Source: Gammaproteobacteria bacterium (GTDB lineage: Bacteria > Pseudomonadota > Gammaproteobacteria > GRL18). Taken from it: a stretch of DNA of 64,000 nucleotides. The stretch spans positions 62,001-126,000 of the forward strand of contig JADGDG010000006.1 of NCBI GenBank assembly GCA_016744995.1. Reading direction: 5' to 3'. This document shows, one piece after another, positions 9,742 through 18,662 of the stretch. Below the pieces are notes generated by a model. The model did no database searches, was not told the DNA's origin, and worked only from the letters and a program-made list of their open reading frames with translations. Position numbers and translations under genes: made by a program. How positions within the stretch are numbered: the stretch's first letter is position 1; every line of letters begins with the position of its first letter.

Positions 9742-10386
9742 TTAAAAAAGCCATGGAGTCACTTCTTTTTGCTTCTCTTCATAAAGACGAATATCCTGTG
9801 CATGTTCTAAAGTTAATGCAATTTCATCCAGACCTTCCAGCAAACAATGGCGACGAAACTTATCCAGTTCAAAACTAATATCAATATCTTCCTGAGAATT
9901 TGCCGCTGTAATTTTTTGCTGTTCCAGATCAACTGTCAGCTGAAATCCATCATTAGCTTCAACAACTCTAAACAAACGGTTAACCAAATCTTCTGAGATA
10001 ATAATCGGTAGTATGCCATTCTTAAAGCAATTATTATAAAAAATATCAGCAAAACTTGGCGCAATTATGACTCGAATTCCATAATCTTCCAAAGCCCAGG
10101 GCGCATGTTCACGAGATGAACCACAACCAAAGTTATCTCTTGCAAGCAGAACTTTTGCCCCTGCATAGCGAGGTAAATTCAATACAAACTCTGGATTGAT
10201 CGGGCGTTTTGAATTATCCACACCCGGCTCACCCTGATCCTGATAACGCCATTCATCAAATAAATTGGGGCCAAAGCCACTACGTTTAATGGATTTTAAA
10301 AATTGCTTTGGGATAATAGCATCGGTATCCACATTGGCACGATCCAGAGGCACTGCAATCGCGGTCATTTTTGTAAACTTTTCCAT
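9742..10386 (-). CDS. leuD: 3-isopropylmalate dehydratase small subunit
   Basis: 214 residues. Forms isopropylmalate isomerase with LeuC, supplying the swivelling domain that completes the active site. The [15 protein letters not shown] segment near the N-terminus and the [16 protein letters not shown] motif are both present. A good AAAGGAG site precedes the ATG at 10386. It starts 12 bp after the leuC stop, so the two subunits are almost certainly translated from one transcript. Confidence 0.97.
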   Translation of the reverse strand: MEKFTKMTAIAVPLDRANVDTDAIIPKQFLKSIKRSGFGPNLFDEWRYQDQGEPGVDNSKRPINPEFVLNLPRYAGAKVLLARDNFGCGSSREHAPWALEDYGIRVIIAPSFADIFYNNCFKNGILPIIISEDLVNRLFRVVEANDGFQLTVDLEQQKITAANSQEDIDISFELDKFRRHCLLEGLDEIALTLEHAQDIRLYEEKQKEVTPWLF

Positions 10387-10398
10387 AACAGGCTCCTT

Positions 10399-11814
10399 TT
10401 ATACAGTTTTATTTAATGATTGTATATCAACAAAATGTCCGGCTATCGCCGCCGCCGCCGCCATTGCGGGACTCACGAGATGAGTTCTTCCACCCTGTCC
10501 CTGACGTCCTTCAAAGTTTCGGTTTGAAGTTGAGGCACATCGTTCCTGTGGATCAAGACGGTCGGCATTCATAGCAAGACACATTGAACAACCGGGCTCA
10601 CGCCAATCGAAACCAGCTTCAAGTAAAATTTTATCAAGACCCTCATCTTCAGCCTGCTGTTTAATTAAACCTGATCCTGGCACCACCAGAGCCTGTTTAA
10701 TGGAGCCAGAAACTTTTCTACCTTTAGCAATTTCCGCTGCAGCACGAATATCTTCTATACGCGAATTAGTGCACGAGCCAATAAAAACAACGTCAACTGA
10801 GACTTCTGAGATCGCCTTATCGGCAGTTAACCCCATGTATTTAAGAGCAGCAATCATGCCTTCTTTTTTTACTGGATCAGTTTCTTGTGCCGGGTCAGGA
10901 ATATTTTCATCAATCGCCATTGTCATTTCCGGAGAAGTTCCCCAGGTCACCTGTGGCTTAATATCAGCAGCATTAAGAGTAATTATTTTGTCAAATTTTG
11001 CATCACTATCAGTATAAAATGTCTGCCAGTATTGTACTGCTTTTTGCCATAAATCACCTGCGGGCGCATATGGCCTGCCTTTTACGTAATCAATTGTGGT
11101 TTTGTCAACTGCAACCATACCTGCACGCGCACCGGCTTCAATGGCCATATTAGATAAGGTCATGCGTCCTTCCATAGAAAAGGAACGTATGGCATCACCT
11201 GCAAATTCTATAGCATAGCCAGTGCCGCCTGCCGTACCAATTTTACCAATAATAGCCAAAATGACATCTTTAGCGGTGACATTAGTATTTAACTGGCCAT
11301 TCACTTCTACCAACATATTTTTTGATTTTTTCTGGATCAAACATTGCGTCGCTAAAACATGTTCTACTTCAGAAGTTCCAATACCAAAAGCAAGTGTACC
11401 AAATGCACCGTGTGTTGAGGTATGTGAATCACCACAGACAAGAGTCATTCCAGGTAACGTTGCACCCTGCTCCGGACTGACGACATGGACAATTCCCTGA
11501 CGGATATCATCCATTTTAAACTCAGTAATGCCAAAGTGATCACAATTGCTGTCTAATGTATCAACCTGAAGTTTTGAGATAGGATCAGAAATCCCTTTAT
11601 CACGATCAGTGGTCGGCACATTATGATCTGGTGTTGCCAGGTTTGCTGAAAGCTTCCAGGGTTGGCGGTTAGCTATTCTTAAGCCTTCAAAGGCCTGTGG
11701 AGAGGTCACTTCATGGATTAACTGACGATCAATATACAATAAAGATGTCCCATCATCGTTTTCACGGACAACATGGCTGTCCCATAATTTATCATATAAA
11801 GTTTTTGCACTCAT
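10399..11814 (-). CDS. leuC: 3-isopropylmalate dehydratase large subunit
   Basis: 471 residues with the start chosen here, matching the family (466-472). Isomerises 2- to 3-isopropylmalate using a [4Fe-4S] cluster. Cluster ligands are visible: one cysteine in FIGSCTNSR and two in [10 protein letters not shown]. The [14 protein letters not shown] segment is typical. An ATG at 11886 would add 24 residues with no family counterpart. The ATG at 11814 is preceded by CAGGAG and begins the canonical [11 protein letters not shown], so it is preferred. First gene of leuC-leuD-leuB-asd; divergent from a LysR gene, with a LysR-type palindrome ~145 bp upstream. Confidence 0.96.
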   Translation of the reverse strand: MSAKTLYDKLWDSHVVRENDDGTSLLYIDRQLIHEVTSPQAFEGLRIANRQPWKLSANLATPDHNVPTTDRDKGISDPISKLQVDTLDSNCDHFGITEFKMDDIRQGIVHVVSPEQGATLPGMTLVCGDSHTSTHGAFGTLAFGIGTSEVEHVLATQCLIQKKSKNMLVEVNGQLNTNVTAKDVILAIIGKIGTAGGTGYAIEFAGDAIRSFSMEGRMTLSNMAIEAGARAGMVAVDKTTIDYVKGRPYAPAGDLWQKAVQYWQTFYTDSDAKFDKIITLNAADIKPQVTWGTSPEMTMAIDENIPDPAQETDPVKKEGMIAALKYMGLTADKAISEVSVDVVFIGSCTNSRIEDIRAAAEIAKGRKVSGSIKQALVVPGSGLIKQQAEDEGLDKILLEAGFDWREPGCSMCLAMNADRLDPQERCASTSNRNFEGRQGQGGRTHLVSPAMAAAAAIAGHFVDIQSLNKTV

Positions 11815-11958
11815 ACTGTTCTCCTGACAAATGGCACTTTCAATGCTCATTTCAGCCTGCTCATGGTCAACACCTGAACGACTCATTTGTAATAGTTGGT
11901 TGCTTTAATAGTATCGTTCATTTTACAATAACTCAAATTCAATTATTTTATGTTTTTC

Positions 11959-11973
11959 ATAACTAATAGTTAT
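11959..11973. promoter_or_regulatory. LysR-type operator candidate (T-N11-A palindrome) upstream of leuC
   Basis: ATAACTAATAGTTAT is a perfect palindrome with a central A and fits the T-N11-A rule of LysR-type regulators. It lies between leuC and the divergent LysR gene, 145 bp from the leuC start and 6 bp outside the repeat-rich insertion that begins at 11980. The binding protein is inferred to be the product of the gene at 12613. Confidence 0.5.
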
Positions 11974-12074
11974 ATGTCTGCTTTACGACCTAAGGTAGAA
12001 ATTCGCTGATTGTTTGAAAATCAAGTGAAACAGAAGTGGCGGCGTTCGAATAAGTGCGTATAAAACGACTGCAA

Positions 12075-12195
12075 GGGCAGCTAATGCAACAACCTGGGGA
12101 CGGCTGCGGGCTTTTAGTTATCAAAGGTCATCCATGTAGCGCTTGCTGTCGCCGTCCATGGCTCCAAACACCCCAGTTTGTTGCATTAGCTGCCC
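12075..12195. repeat. Palindromic repeat unit, copy A
   Basis: Closed by an 18-nt perfect inverted pair (12075-12092 with 12178-12195). Inside come CTGGGG/CCCCAG ends (12094-12099, 12171-12176) and a core at 12131-12176 that recurs inverted in copy B; the shared 48-nt stretch 12131-12178 matches 12422-12469 at 47/48 positions. The closing stem differs completely from that of copy B. Confidence 0.8.
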
Positions 12196-12278
12196 TCACA
12201 GTCTCTTAAGGCATTTATTCTCTCTGGGAGTGTCCAAAATCAAGAGCAAGAGCAACAGCAACAGCTAACCCCCTCAAT

Positions 12279-12297
12279 CCCCCTTTGAAAAAGGGGG
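12279..12297. repeat. C/G-rich hairpin
   Basis: CCCCCTTT-GAA-AAAGGGGG, an 8-bp perfect stem with a 3-nt loop, at the centre of the composite insertion. Similar C-tract/G-tract hairpins occur at 16697-16716, 45464-45482 and 51524-51550. Confidence 0.8.
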
Positions 12298-12409
12298 AAG
12301 CAACAGCACAATAGCTCAAGCAAATTGGCTCCTATGCTTTTGATTTTTCTTTTTCTTTGCTTTTGGACAACACCAGTGAGGACAACTGAGGTAGAAGAGT
12401 GTACGCGAG

Positions 12410-12503
12410 ACTGGTTCGTCTAACTGGGGTGTTTGGAGCCATGGACGGCGACAGCAAGCGTTACATGGACGTACCTGAAGCGTCCCCAGTTTGACGAACC
12501 AGT
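12410..12503. repeat. Palindromic repeat unit, copy B (inverted relative to copy A)
   Basis: Same core as copy A in the opposite orientation, but with its own closing stem: ACTGGTTCGTC at 12410-12420 pairs perfectly with 12493-12503. The CTGGGG/CCCCAG inner ends are conserved. It is shorter than copy A because the stretch beside the core is 22-27 bp shorter. Confidence 0.8.
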
Positions 12504-12612
12504 GTCGGGTGCAATCAACAGGCTCAGCGTTTCGTCTGAACGCCCCCCTTCTTTTTCTCTTGATTTTCAAATTACTACTTAGGTCGTAAAGCTAATAATA
12601 AGGTATCAATCT

Positions 12613-13548
12613 ATGGATATTCCATCAATAGAAACATTTTTAAGTGTCGCTAAAAAACAATCATTCTCCTTAACAGCTGAGTCTATGTATCTTACCCAAC
12701 CTGCTATCAGCAAAAGAATTGCTTCGTTAGAGAGAGAGTTAAACTGTAAGTTGTTCGATAGGATAAAGAAAAAAATTATCCTTACTGAAGCCGGACGATT
12801 ATTTTTACCTCGGGCTCAAAATATTATTAATGAGTTAAAAGCAGGAAAAAGCTCTCTGGCAGAAATGGGGGGAATTATTTCAGGTGAGTTATCAATGGCT
12901 ACCAGTCATCATATTGGCCTGCATCATCTTCCTCCAGTATTGAAACAATACGTGAATGAATACCCACGAGTTAATCTAAAACTGGATTTTATGGACTCTG
13001 AATCTGCCTGCCTTGCGGTCGAAAATGCCGAAATTGAAGTGGCTGTTATCACTCTGCCCAATGAGCCTGTTTTGTATCTGAACCAAGTAAGGATATGGGA
13101 TGATCCAATGATAATTGCCATACATAATGATCATCCCCTGCTTAAATCCATAGTGAGCAATAAATCTTATAAAAAAACAAATGATTTGGTTTTTAATAAG
13201 AAATACCTCGAAGAACTCTCGCAATACCCTGCAATATTACCTGAAAAAGGGACTTACACCAGGGAGTTATTAGATGAGTACTTTCAAAAATTTAATCTGA
13301 ACCCCCATATTAAATTATCCAATAACTATTTAGAGACAATAAAAATGATGGTCAGTGTTGGTCTTGGCTGGAGTGTTTTACCAAAAACTTTGATAGATGA
13401 CACATTAACTGCTGTAAAAACGGCAGATTTTACAGCAAGTCGCGCACTTGGAATTGTCACACATAAAAACCGATCATTATCACCAGCAGCTCAAAAAATG
13501 GTGCAGTTGATCACAAAATACAACAAAGCAAATAATATTGCTATTTAA
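12613..13548 (+). CDS. LysR-family regulator, probably of the leu genes
   Basis: 311 residues. An N-terminal winged helix-turn-helix (residues ~1-60, with LTQPAISKRIASLERELN as the recognition region) is followed by a LysR substrate-binding domain (~90-300). It is divergent from leuC, an arrangement I recall for LysR genes next to leuC in pseudomonads, so it likely controls the leucine genes; the co-inducer is unknown. The start at 12613 has AAGG 11 bp upstream. Its own leader is unusual: the repeat insertion ends 20 bp before the start codon, so its native promoter may be displaced. Confidence 0.88.
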   Translation: MDIPSIETFLSVAKKQSFSLTAESMYLTQPAISKRIASLERELNCKLFDRIKKKIILTEAGRLFLPRAQNIINELKAGKSSLAEMGGIISGELSMATSHHIGLHHLPPVLKQYVNEYPRVNLKLDFMDSESACLAVENAEIEVAVITLPNEPVLYLNQVRIWDDPMIIAIHNDHPLLKSIVSNKSYKKTNDLVFNKKYLEELSQYPAILPEKGTYTRELLDEYFQKFNLNPHIKLSNNYLETIKMMVSVGLGWSVLPKTLIDDTLTAVKTADFTASRALGIVTHKNRSLSPAAQKMVQLITKYNKANNIAI

Positions 13549-13578
13549 GTCTTTTATTCCCCCAAAAATAATTAGATT

Positions 13579-14283
13579 TTATTTCTTTGTCCAGCTGCCT
13601 GAGTTAGATTGATACATCCATCCTGAAGAAATTTTATTTATCCAGGTTTTACTGAATGTTTTTTGAATATCTGACTTCCATTCAGGATGTCCATTAGCAT
13701 TTGCAATCTCTGAATACAGAGCCTGGCGATCGTTATTTTCTGACTTGACTAATTTTTTGACGGTTGATTTTTGCTTTATTGACAAGCCAGAACTACTTAC
13801 AACCGCAATTAACCCATTATTAGTAAAACCAACGGCTCCAGAGCTATAGTAAGGCTGAAGTTTTGCTTGCCTTTTTTCCATACTCTTTCGGATTGAGCGA
13901 ATTTTTCCTGTATCAACGGAAATATTTGCCTGCCCTGCCTCAGCAACGGGAATAATAAAATTCACAATGGCTACCAGCGCGTTTGTAGAATATGACTGTT
14001 GATGCTCAAGAGGCCCTGACTCTAACCAACCCTGAGTCTTATTGATGTCATTATCAGAATCATTCTTCTGCTCAATATTTGGCTCTCCTGACTGCAACAC
14101 ATCATCAATTATTTGCTCGGCTACTTTTTCAGCCGCAGCAGCAGGAAAATAAATATTAATTGTGACACAGGAAATAACAGTAAAACTGAGCAGCATAATT
14201 GAGAATAGCTGGAAAAGGCTATCTTTATGTAAGAAAGAGGGATTAAATGAAGAGACTTTTAATATAGAATCATTCGTTTTCAT
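13579..14283 (-). CDS. DUF1318 (YdbL-family) lipoprotein
   Basis: 234 residues. After a 20-residue polar start comes a hydrophobic segment (22-38) ending in a lipobox (VISC, lipidated Cys39), then the CVTINIYFPAAA signature of DUF1318 proteins. The DUF1318 region continues to residue ~180 (SSGAVGFTNNGLIAV), and a short C-terminal extension follows. In E. coli, YdbL acts with YdbH and the small lipoprotein YnbE in phospholipid movement between the membranes. Here it follows a YdbH-like gene by 164 bp, which supports the assignment. No YnbE-sized ORF is found between them. E. coli YdbL is much shorter and is not a lipoprotein. Confidence 0.75.
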   Translation of the reverse strand: MKTNDSILKVSSFNPSFLHKDSLFQLFSIMLLSFTVISCVTINIYFPAAAAEKVAEQIIDDVLQSGEPNIEQKNDSDNDINKTQGWLESGPLEHQQSYSTNALVAIVNFIIPVAEAGQANISVDTGKIRSIRKSMEKRQAKLQPYYSSGAVGFTNNGLIAVVSSSGLSIKQKSTVKKLVKSENNDRQALYSEIANANGHPEWKSDIQKTFSKTWINKISSGWMYQSNSGSWTKK

Positions 14284-14447
14284 ATTTTCAACCTTATTTT
14301 AAACGGAGTTATGAGTCAGCTTATCAATCAATAACGATACAGGAGCAGCCTCTTGATTAGAAGTATGGCACATTACAACTGAATATTAACTGAATAAGCA
14401 AGAGATGAGGGTTTTCAAAATTAAAATTTACCTAACACAAATGGTAA

Positions 14448-16751
14448 CTATTCAATTACTGCTTCGTTAGCTAACTGGATGGCTTTTAAACGAGAGGTTA
14501 ATACTCCCCAGTTAACTTTACGTTGAAATCCCATCACATCAATTCTGGGAATACCACCACCTTTCACAATATAGTAACTATTACCCTTAGTTTCAACACC
14601 TGACATATGACAAACATTATTCCTAAGTCTACAACTTAAACCGATTTTATCATAGCGAAAGGTCTCAAAAAAACTGAGAAAACTTCTGGATAATAAACCT
14701 GATGCACCACCAAGACTGGATAAATTATCGATAGCTCGCTGACTAATACGATGACTGCTATCATCATTTTTGGGTGTGCGAATATAAGCATCAAAAGCAA
14801 CTGGTTCCCAGGCACTTAATTCTAAAGCCTTGAGCTTACCTTCTACCCTGCCGTTAATTTCTCCAAAATTATAGGTTTTAGTTAATGACTTAAGATTGAG
14901 GTTATTGAGATCAATATTTGCAAATAACTGTGCATAATCCTTAAGAGGTTCTTCTATTTTCAAGTCTTTAATAATAACAATGCCATCAAAAACCTGCAGC
15001 ATCATTGCCCCGCCGACACGTAAATATTTTTCATTGTAGCTGGTCGAAGGGATCACTGCTGAAAGCGTACCATCAAGCAAGGGCCATTGGAAATGATTTG
15101 ATAATAAAGCCAATGAAACTGGTTTAATCATACCATCTACGGTCAGAGTCAAACTGTCTTTGCCTGATTTTTTGGATTTCCCAGTGTCATAATGCTCAAC
15201 AGGGAAAAGATGAGAGATCTCGAGGTTGTTAATATGTAAAGCACCATCAAATATGGGGATGTCAGTTTCCTTCAGAAGCTTTAAATAATCATTATGCAGG
15301 TTAAATTTAAAATCTGAATATCCCAGAGGCAGCCCATTAAGCGTTAGTTCCTGCCATGTCAAATGGCTGGATTCTACCGGAAAATTTATTTGATTATAAT
15401 TATTCCAAAATATAGAACCATTGAGTTCAAGCAACGATATTTGCTCACTTAAGGCCATAGAAAAGTTATTAAATTGTACATTAATTTTATATTTATTTTT
15501 TTTATGTTTTAATTTTGATGAAAATTTAACTTCAAGCCCACCTTCAACAATTAAATCTTCATAATCTGTCCCTGAAATAATATTATTGAGATAATGCTTG
15601 TTAAACAAAGTTAAATTTTTAATACTGAGTTTGGAATCCAGATATTGAACAGCCATTTTGTCATTAGTTAAAAATTTACCCTGTGATCCCAATGTAAAAA
15701 TCCCTTTAGAATTCAGCTCAAAACCAGAAACTTCGATCATACCCTCAGTATTAATCTTAAGATCAGCGTGTAAGCTTTCTTTGCCATTAAACACCACATA
15801 GTTATCATTATGTAAAACCTCGCCACCAAGAAAATCAATCATTAATGATATATTCTGCACATTATTTGAAATTGAGTTTAAATTGACTGCAAAATCAAAC
15901 GACAGTTGCTCTGCAAGATTTTCAACATACTGGTAGTGAACCTGTTTCAATTTTCCCTTCAGTTTCAGAGTACGCAATTTATTTTCTTCTCCATCGTTCG
16001 CAGCAAGTGCACCTGAAGCTTGACCTGAAAGGCTTAAAACACCACCAGCACTTTCAAGCTTATTAATGATATCTTTCATTTTATCCTGATAAAAAAATGC
16101 CTTTATGTATCGAGATAAAAATTTATACTCCAGTTTATGGGTTTTAAAATTTGACTGCCACTTATCACTATTAATGATAAATTCAACAGAGGCTGAACCA
16201 CTGCCCAGGTTAATATTTTTCAGTGACAGATTCAGAATATCTTCTGAGGAATTATAAATAAAGGATATATCAACAGTGGTCACCGGTTGATCAAACAATC
16301 CTTCAAATGCAAGTTTACCTTTTTTACATTCCAGTTTGTCAGGTATTAATACAAAATTAAGGCAGCTTAAGTTAAGTGATTTGACTTCTTTATAGGGGCT
16401 GGGTAATTTAAGTTTAGAGAGGTCAATCTTAAATCTAACCGGAGAGGAGGTTAAATCCATCGTGACAAAAAGCTGATTTATTTTTAACTGCTCTAAGAGC
16501 TGTTTTTTATTATTTAGATTAGAATTTTGTGCTAAATCCTGGCTTTGAGTCTGGTTCAATAATTGTTCCAGAGAGATCTGTTCTATTGACAGCTCAATGG
16601 TTTCAATGGCGACTGCCTGCTGAAAACTAAAAAGACAGTAAATTATGAAAATAAAACTAAGTAAAGTACTCTGTTGATTTGCCCCCTGTTCGCTCCCCTC
16701 TCTATAAGTGAGGGGGGGTATAATAAACCAACTGGGGAGTTTAACCTTCAA
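14448..16751 (-). CDS. ydbH: YdbH-like AsmA-family intermembrane transport protein
   Basis: Up to 767 residues. YdbH, TamB and YhdP are AsmA-like bridges thought to carry phospholipids across the periplasm. The C-terminal DctA-YdbH domain is recognisable (FDGIVIIKDLKIEEP, the NFGEINGRVEGKL segment, ISQRAIDNLSSLGG), and the rest is long beta-rich repeats behind an N-terminal membrane segment (~28-48). The start is uncertain. The only usable codon is a TTG at 16751 overlapping the cysM stop, and the first ~25 residues are translation of a C/G-rich hairpin (16697-16716). No ATG, GTG or TTG lies between the hairpin and the membrane segment. E. coli YdbH is ~880 residues. Confidence 0.75.
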   Translation of the reverse strand: MKVKLPSWFIIPPLTYREGSEQGANQQSTLLSFIFIIYCLFSFQQAVAIETIELSIEQISLEQLLNQTQSQDLAQNSNLNNKKQLLEQLKINQLFVTMDLTSSPVRFKIDLSKLKLPSPYKEVKSLNLSCLNFVLIPDKLECKKGKLAFEGLFDQPVTTVDISFIYNSSEDILNLSLKNINLGSGSASVEFIINSDKWQSNFKTHKLEYKFLSRYIKAFFYQDKMKDIINKLESAGGVLSLSGQASGALAANDGEENKLRTLKLKGKLKQVHYQYVENLAEQLSFDFAVNLNSISNNVQNISLMIDFLGGEVLHNDNYVVFNGKESLHADLKINTEGMIEVSGFELNSKGIFTLGSQGKFLTNDKMAVQYLDSKLSIKNLTLFNKHYLNNIISGTDYEDLIVEGGLEVKFSSKLKHKKNKYKINVQFNNFSMALSEQISLLELNGSIFWNNYNQINFPVESSHLTWQELTLNGLPLGYSDFKFNLHNDYLKLLKETDIPIFDGALHINNLEISHLFPVEHYDTGKSKKSGKDSLTLTVDGMIKPVSLALLSNHFQWPLLDGTLSAVIPSTSYNEKYLRVGGAMMLQVFDGIVIIKDLKIEEPLKDYAQLFANIDLNNLNLKSLTKTYNFGEINGRVEGKLKALELSAWEPVAFDAYIRTPKNDDSSHRISQRAIDNLSSLGGASGLLSRSFLSFFETFRYDKIGLSCRLRNNVCHMSGVETKGNSYYIVKGGGIPRIDVMGFQRKVNWGVLTSRLKAIQLANEAVIE
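16697..16716. repeat. C/G-rich hairpin at the start of the ydbH-like gene
   Basis: CCCCTC and GAGGGG arms around a short loop (within 16696-16718), followed by extra G residues. It lies between the cysM stop and the membrane segment of the YdbH-like protein, where it is translated into an unlikely N-terminal peptide. It looks like a small palindrome inserted at the junction of two genes. Confidence 0.6.
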
Positions 16752-17638
16752 GCTGGAAAAACACCGGTGGAAAGGTATCGATCACCACGATCACAGATAA
16801 TAGCAACAATGGTCGCATTTTCTACTGTTTTAGACAGTTCTAGTGCGGCAGCAACCGCACCACCTGATGAAACACCCGCAAATATGCCTTCTTTGGCTGC
16901 CAATTGTCTTACAATATTTTCGGCATTATTCTGGCTTACATCCATCAATTGATCAATCTCATCCGGATGATAAATCTTCGGGAGATATTCTTCCGGCCAG
17001 CGGCGAATGCCGGGGATCTTTGCACCATCCTCTGGCTGTACTCCGATAATTTGAATAGCTGGATTTTTTTCTTTAAGAAAACGAGCTGTCCCCATAATGG
17101 TGCCGGTTGTGCCCATTGCGCTGACAAAGTGGGTAATTTCTCCTTCTGTATCACGCCAGATTTCGGGACCTGTTCCAAGATAATGTGCAACTGGATTATC
17201 AGAATTAGAAAATTGATCCAGTACAATTCCCTCTCCTTTTTGCTCCATTTCCCGAGAAAGATCAATAGCAGCTTCCATGCTGCCTTCTGCTGGTGTCAGT
17301 ACAATTTCTGCACCAAAGGCTTTCATACTGCCACGGCGTTCTTCACTCATATTATCAGGCATGATCAGAACCATCTTATAGCCCTTTATGGCAGCTGCCA
17401 TTGCAAGAGCAATACCCGTATTACCACTGGTAGCTTCAATAAGAGTATCACCTGGTTGTATATCACCACGTTCTTCAGCACGGGCTATCATACTTAGAGC
17501 AGGCCTGTCCTTGACTGAACCTGCCGGGTTATTACCTTCTAACTTGACTAAGATCTGATTACTGGTATCTCCGGGTAATCGTTGAAGTCTAACAAGTGGC
17601 GTATTGCCAACAAATTCTTCAATAGTAGGGTATTTCAT
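16748..17638 (-). CDS. cysM: Cysteine synthase B (O-acetylserine sulfhydrylase)
   Basis: 296 residues (E. coli CysM 303). PLP enzyme making cysteine from O-acetylserine and sulfide or thiosulfate. The PLP lysine is K43 in NPAGSVKDRPA; the phosphate/substrate loop is EATSGNTGIALA; the SSGGAVAAALEL segment is near the C-terminus. The short length and the RRWPEEYLPKI segment favour the CysM over the CysK subgroup. Starts at ATG 17638 and overlaps the following ydbH-like start. Divergent from the Hpt gene at 17770. Confidence 0.93.
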   Translation of the reverse strand: MKYPTIEEFVGNTPLVRLQRLPGDTSNQILVKLEGNNPAGSVKDRPALSMIARAEERGDIQPGDTLIEATSGNTGIALAMAAAIKGYKMVLIMPDNMSEERRGSMKAFGAEIVLTPAEGSMEAAIDLSREMEQKGEGIVLDQFSNSDNPVAHYLGTGPEIWRDTEGEITHFVSAMGTTGTIMGTARFLKEKNPAIQIIGVQPEDGAKIPGIRRWPEEYLPKIYHPDEIDQLMDVSQNNAENIVRQLAAKEGIFAGVSSGGAVAAALELSKTVENATIVAIICDRGDRYLSTGVFPA

Positions 17639-17769
17639 TCTTTTCCGTCTTTTTAGATGTTTTTTCTTTATTTTAACGCTTTATGGTATATTCGTACAAT
17701 AAAGAAATAAATCTACAGGTTAACCATCACAGGTCCTGTTTCTTGTATATAAATCTATTAGGAGATTCA

Positions 17770-18117
17770 ATGTCTGAAGCACTGTCTATTCTTGATAAAG
17801 ACAAAGCTGTTAAACTTGTTTCAGGAAACAAGAAGCTGGCCGATGATCTGCTTGCAATGTTTATTAAAGAATTGCCTGATTATAAGCTGATAATTAAGAA
17901 AGAGTTTCTAAACAACAACAAAGATGTGTTACGAAACATAATCCATAAAATACATGGTGGACTTCGCTATCTTGGGGCTCCCGCTCTTCTGGAGATCATC
18001 AGTCAAACCGATATTGAGTTCGATGATTTATCAGATGAACAATTAGAAACCAATATTTCACAAATTTACCTTGAGGTTGATCGAATCCTTGAGCTGGAAA
18101 AATATAATCAATCATAG
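17770..18117 (+). CDS. Stand-alone histidine phosphotransfer (Hpt) protein, BarA-type
   Basis: 115 residues from the ATG at 17770, which has AGGAGA just upstream; an in-frame ATG at 17683 would add a poorly conserved 29 residues. A single Hpt helical bundle: the phospho-accepting histidine is H59 in IIHKIHGGLRYLG, closely resembling the Hpt motif of BarA/GacS kinases (HKLHG). It would shuttle phosphate between a hybrid kinase and a response regulator. cysM lies next to barA in many gammaproteobacteria, so this gene may be the detached Hpt of a GacS/BarA-type system; no kinase is adjacent here. Confidence 0.8.
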   Translation: MSEALSILDKDKAVKLVSGNKKLADDLLAMFIKELPDYKLIIKKEFLNNNKDVLRNIIHKIHGGLRYLGAPALLEIISQTDIEFDDLSDEQLETNISQIYLEVDRILELEKYNQS

Positions 18118-18285
18118 GTTTATGTTTATATTCAAGAATTAACATTAATTTAATTAAAATTTAGATATTCGTTTTTAAGCACATTACTTGATTTGGCTTA
18201 TAATTATATACTAAAATACAGTTTCTATATCACAGAACAATCTAATCATTTGTATTAAATTGGTGGGTTTATGGGAGCGATCATT

Positions 18286-18630
18286 ATGGATAAGCAATTG
18301 CCAGAAATTGATGAATTAATCAAAATGGCGAGCGATGATCCAGAAGGTCTTGAAAATATGCGCAAACAACTCTGTGAGCAGTTAATTCAGGATGCCCCTG
18401 AGAAATTTAGAAAAAGACTCAATGGTCTGCAGTTTCAAGTGGATATGGCGCGCAGAAAATCCAATAATCCAATGCATTGCTGCCTTAAGATATCAGAAAT
18501 GATGTTAGATAGTTATCAAGATCTGCAAGGTATAATCAGTAAATTAGATGAAAATAATGGCTTTTTACCCGCTAAAGGCTCCCAACATTGTGCCGAGATC
18601 ATTCAGTTTAAATCACTGCAAAAAGCTTGA
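18286..18630 (+). CDS. DUF3135 domain protein
   Basis: 114 residues. The DUF3135 pattern is visible: an LPEIDELIKMA N-terminus, then FRKRLNGLQFQVDMARRKSNNP, then a MMLDSY segment. Function is unknown; the family is small, cytoplasmic, and found in proteobacteria. Two starts are possible, 18271 and 18286. The latter begins MDKQLPE as relatives do and has GGGAG eight bases upstream, so it is chosen. It follows the Hpt gene by 168 bp. Confidence 0.75.
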   Translation: MDKQLPEIDELIKMASDDPEGLENMRKQLCEQLIQDAPEKFRKRLNGLQFQVDMARRKSNNPMHCCLKISEMMLDSYQDLQGIISKLDENNGFLPAKGSQHCAEIIQFKSLQKA

Positions 18631-18662
18631 GTGGTTTACAAATCAATACTTAACTCTCTCCC

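Larger units (their letters stand above)
11980..12592. mobile_element. Nested inverted-repeat insertion between leuC and its LysR gene
   Basis: A 613-bp segment with layered inverted repeats. Outermost arms are 11980-11994 against 12578-12592 (15/15) and 12013-12025 against 12559-12571 (13/13). Within them lie two inverted copies of a smaller palindromic unit (12075-12195 and 12410-12503). Between the copies are a 9-bp pair (12231-12239 with 12361-12369) and a central C/G-rich hairpin (12279-12297). No transposase or other coding sequence is present. The ORF that crosses 12316-12570 is low-complexity translation of the repeats. No clear target duplication is seen. Confidence 0.65.

Noticed and set aside
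12316..12570. 84-residue ORF on the minus strand
   Set aside because: It is translation of the inverted-repeat units and a C/T-rich tract, with basic low-complexity ends and no ribosome site.
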